Positions 61,992 through 64,000 of a stretch of DNA of 64,000 nt are shown here, one piece after another; the stretch's first letter is position 1, and each line of letters opens with the position of its first letter. The stretch is taken from the NCBI GenBank assembly GCA_902168105.1, contig CABHOY010000071.1, forward strand, positions 148,384 to 212,383. The letters run 5' to 3'. A program made the translations under genes and the position numbers. Origin of the DNA: an uncultured Flavihumibacter sp. (GTDB lineage Bacteria > Bacteroidota > Bacteroidia > Chitinophagales > Chitinophagaceae). The notes beneath the pieces were generated by a model. That model was not told the origin of the DNA. It saw nothing but the letters and a program-made list of their open reading frames with translations, and made no database searches.

Positions 61992-62903
61992 ATGCACAAA
62001 AAGCAAACCTTACTCATCCCTGAAGACTATACTGAGTTTTTTTATTGGGTAAAGCAAAGAACAGAAACATTCTGGAACAAAAGCAAATCCTTAAGCAATA
62101 CTGATGGATATTACTGTCCTGATTGGGTAGCGGGTGCAAAATGGATCGGAATGACTAATGAACAGATCGATTCCATTGAAGCAAAGTACAGGATCACTTT
62201 TATGCCGGAGCATAGAGCTTTCTTACGCATCCTCCATACTATAGACCGGAAAATAGTAAATGAGTATGAAGAAGAAGGTGAAACCAAAACTTACCAAAAA
62301 TCTTTTTTCTACAATTGGCTGGAAGATGACGATGAAATCGTGTTTAAACTGAACTGGCCCTACCGGACTATATTCGACGATGTCTTACCATCTCAAGGCG
62401 TGTGGCTAAAGTCCTGGGGTACCAGACCGGCGTCTGTAGAAGAAAGGGAGCGTATCTTTGCCGAATGGTATGCGAAAGCACCGAAATTACTACCGCTTAC
62501 TTCGCATAGATTTTTAGTTAGTCTCGCTGATCTGGTTGATCGTCCCGTACTATCTGTTTATGGGGCTGATACTATTGTGTATGGATGGGATCTCAGGTTG
62601 TATCTGCTAAATGAGATCACGGATCATCTGGATCTCTACGTACCGGTTTTTGACAAGGAAGATCAATGCTATTATGCTGAGTATAGAGATGAGTTAAAGG
62701 AGGTATTTGACCTCGCACAGCAAAAGTTACCAGGTAAAGATATTCCTTACTGGAAGGAATTAATGCTGTATTGGAGCTCCGGTTGGTCAAGCTTTGGATT
62801 AACACCCCCTGGTGATAATGGAGAAATGGTTCAGCCTATCATGTCTACATATGTCCCAGAGGAACAGGAAGCTACTCAGAAAACATTCAGGACCTATGAA
62901 TAA
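61992..62903 (+). CDS. SUKH/SMI1-KNR4-like protein
   Basis: 303 residues, cytoplasmic. The segment WIGMTNEQIDSIEAKYRITF then MPEHRAFLRIL (about 55-86) has the first-helix pattern of SUKH domains (E-x2-E-x2-Y-x-I-x-L/M-P-x-x-x-x-x-F-L). PLTSHRFLVSLADLVDRPVL then SVYGADTIVYGWDLRLYLLN (about 170-210) fits its end. SUKH proteins are frequent immunity proteins of polymorphic toxins, but single genes also serve other roles. No toxin gene is adjacent. The C-terminal part (WKELMLYWSSGWSSFGLTPP) is Trp-rich. I am fairly, not fully, sure of the family. Confidence 0.6.
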   Translation: MHKKQTLLIPEDYTEFFYWVKQRTETFWNKSKSLSNTDGYYCPDWVAGAKWIGMTNEQIDSIEAKYRITFMPEHRAFLRILHTIDRKIVNEYEEEGETKTYQKSFFYNWLEDDDEIVFKLNWPYRTIFDDVLPSQGVWLKSWGTRPASVEERERIFAEWYAKAPKLLPLTSHRFLVSLADLVDRPVLSVYGADTIVYGWDLRLYLLNEITDHLDLYVPVFDKEDQCYYAEYRDELKEVFDLAQQKLPGKDIPYWKELMLYWSSGWSSFGLTPPGDNGEMVQPIMSTYVPEEQEATQKTFRTYE

Positions 62904-62936
62904 ATTGGGGAAATGTGTAACAGCATTACGCAGAAT

Positions 62937-62972
62937 AAAAAGCCTTCAGACTTTCATCTGAAGGCTTTTTAT
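62937..62972 (+). terminator. Intrinsic terminator after the SUKH-like gene
   Basis: A perfect 14-bp stem AAAAAGCCTTCAGA / TCTGAAGGCTTTTT with 6-nt loop, followed by AT. It lies 34 bp past the stop. Confidence 0.85.
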
Positions 62973-62985
62973 TCTCAGCGGGCTA

Positions 62986-63032
62986 CCCCGGACCTGTTAC
63001 CTCAAAATCATTTAATCAGACACTGCCGCAAT
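62986..63032 (-). repeat. Degenerate partial copy of tRNA-Ser
   Basis: CCCCGGACCTGTTAC (62986-63000) and ACTGCCGCAAT (63022-63032) are identical to the variable-arm and anticodon-arm parts of the tRNA-Ser gene at 63099-63183, in the same order and orientation. The middle has diverged (21 against 17 bp), and the acceptor, T and D arms are missing. It cannot be functional. Confidence 0.75.
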
Positions 63033-63033
63033 A

Positions 63034-63066
63034 AAAAAAGCCTCCCGATATTATCAGGAGGCTTCA
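63034..63066 (-). terminator. Terminator downstream of tRNA-Ser (- strand)
   Basis: The stem AAGCCTCC / GGAGGCTT with inner GATA/TATC and one mismatched pair is followed by TTTTTTTATT on the - strand. It lies 33 bp beyond the tRNA 3' end, beside the degenerate tRNA copy. Confidence 0.7.
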
Positions 63067-63098
63067 AATTCTTTTCGCTGTGCGTTAGATTTTCTTAG

Positions 63099-63183
63099 CG
63101 GAGAAAGAGGGATTCGAACCCCCGGACCTGTTACAGTCAACAGTTTTCAAGACTGCCGCAATCGACCGCTCTGCCATTTCTCC
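63099..63183 (-). tRNA. tRNA-Ser (anticodon TGA)
   Basis: On the - strand the acceptor stem GGAGAAA (63183 inward) pairs with TTTCTCC and has discriminator G. The anticodon loop is CTTGAAA (anticodon TGA) in the stem CAGT/ACTG. A long variable arm follows (GTTGACTGTAACAGG region), which is diagnostic of tRNA-Ser, and then the T arm GGGGGTTCGAATCCC. CCA is not encoded. It reads UCA codons (and related UCN by wobble). Confidence 0.95.
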
Positions 63184-63228
63184 GGGTGCAAAATAATGGA
63201 AGTGAACTCGAATCGTCAAATATATTTT

Positions 63229-63901
63229 CTAAATGTGTAAATCTTTTTTATTGCCGCCTTCCCAGGTACGTGCATAATCATCAGCAAAGTCTTCCGTTTC
63301 TTTAGTATTAGCAGGGCTCCATTTTAGTCCACACAATGCCCGATTTCGTGTAGTAGCACTTTCCGGTAGATTGTCCGATCGTCACATCAGTGAATTGCAG
63401 ATAGAATCCGTGGCTGTTCTTACGTAAGTCTGTACTATGTTCCTTGTAGAATGAAAGGTTATTCATTGTCGGTCTTTTGCGTCCGAAATACAGTCGATTA
63501 TCTTTTGATACTGCATGGAGTTTGATAAGACATACCTTACTACCGCCAATAAAGGACCCTCGTGGGATATGTCCTGACAGGTATGGCTCTTTTTTAATTT
63601 TACTAAGCCAGACGTGTGTCAGATGTTGGGTATGTTCTTCAGGAAGCGTGTCCAGTATTGCTTTGATCTCTTCAACTGCTAGCGGGTGATAGAATGCTCC
63701 CGACGGATTATCCTGAATGAATATTGGTAATACGACGCCAGATGCCGGAGGTGACAAACTATGCAGGCGTTTAAAGATGCCGCTGTCAAGTTTTGTACGC
63801 ATTCTCCCGCCAATAATATCACCAAACTTTCTATTCTTTTTCCAGGCGGTAGCTTTTGGATCAAGACCAAAACTTGTGGAGCAGTTGTTGGAATCATGCA
63901 T
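63229..63901 (-). pseudogene. Zinc metallopeptidase gene broken by two frameshifts
   Basis: The first frame (63308-63901, from MHDSNNCSTSFGLDP) runs to about FYLQFTDVT, after which its sense ends. From near 63385 the next frame reads DRTIYRKVLLHEIGHCVD with the zinc motif HEIGH and stops at TAA; from about 63325 the third frame reads KWSPANTKETEDFADDYART and ends GGNKKDLHI at TAG 63229-63231. Two single-base losses, one after GTGAC and one in GACTAAAATGG, would restore one protein of about 220 residues with HEIGHCVD-x-KWSPANTKETEDF. The intact ancestor would be a small gluzincin-like peptidase of unknown target. A sequencing error at two sites is less likely but possible. Confidence 0.72.
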
Positions 63902-64000
63902 ATAGCTTAGTTAATCTGAATAAGAAGAACTCGATACACTTTACACCTCTAAACTGACTCCTAAACGCCTTTATTTTCGCATTAAAAGACTCCGCGGACG

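Overview
The window is chromosomal DNA from a Bacteroidota bacterium, most likely Chitinophaga or a close relative in the Chitinophagaceae. The evidence is three SusC/SusD outer-membrane pairs, an ECF sigma/FecR/STN-receptor signalling set, SPII lipoproteins with short signal peptides, promoter-like boxes of the Bacteroidota type (TTTG-N20-TAnnTTTG), and the near absence of Shine-Dalgarno sequences. No ribosomal operon, plasmid origin, insertion sequence or CRISPR array is visible.

Layout. 1-11.6 kb: a beta-glucan-type locus with a GH16 end and two GH30 glycosidases on the + strand. They face a - strand cluster of ECF sigma factor, FecR anti-sigma, STN-containing SusC and SusD, with a GH43 enzyme divergent from the sigma gene. 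12.4-22 kb: a second SusC/SusD pair, followed by a large FG-GAP/ASPIC protein and a vanadium-haloperoxidase-type enzyme. 22-27.4 kb: single genes (nudK, an NTF2-like protein, an HPP membrane protein, a lipoprotein, an AHSA1-like protein, a calcium-dependent PI-PLC), plus a perfect 92-bp palindrome at 23557-23648. 27.4-34.8 kb: a third SusC/SusD pair and a siderophore-type TonB-dependent receptor. 35-39.8 kb: an SDR oxidoreductase with an AraC regulator, a PepSY-like protein, a LytTR regulator and an alpha/beta hydrolase.

39.9-63.9 kb is an accessory, conflict-type region. It opens with vgrG, an unknown possible adaptor, a PAAR-like protein with a glycine-zipper tail, and a PoNi/DUF1911-like putative immunity protein. 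Facing these is a 1000-residue protein with an RGH nuclease-like segment, coiled coils and 42-residue repeats. Two paralogous three-gene operons follow (48170-50968 and 55223-57797). Each encodes an exported transglutaminase/SirB1-like protein, an exported protein with an RHS-core-like linker joined to a variable C-terminal domain, and a small exported protein that differs between the two. The C-terminal domain is JAMM-like in one copy and has a metzincin HExxHxxGxxH motif in the other. This looks like a Sec-exported polymorphic protease system that I do not recognise as described, and it is the best candidate for something new here. A GtaA-type glutaminase and an acyltransferase sit between the two operons on the other strand.

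The right end carries an AAA-type ATPase (DUF234-like) and a SWIM zinc-finger protein behind two tandem palindromic operator-like units. After them come a SUKH/SMI1-like protein, a tRNA-Ser(TGA) with a decayed partial copy beside it, and a zinc-metallopeptidase gene broken by two frameshifts.
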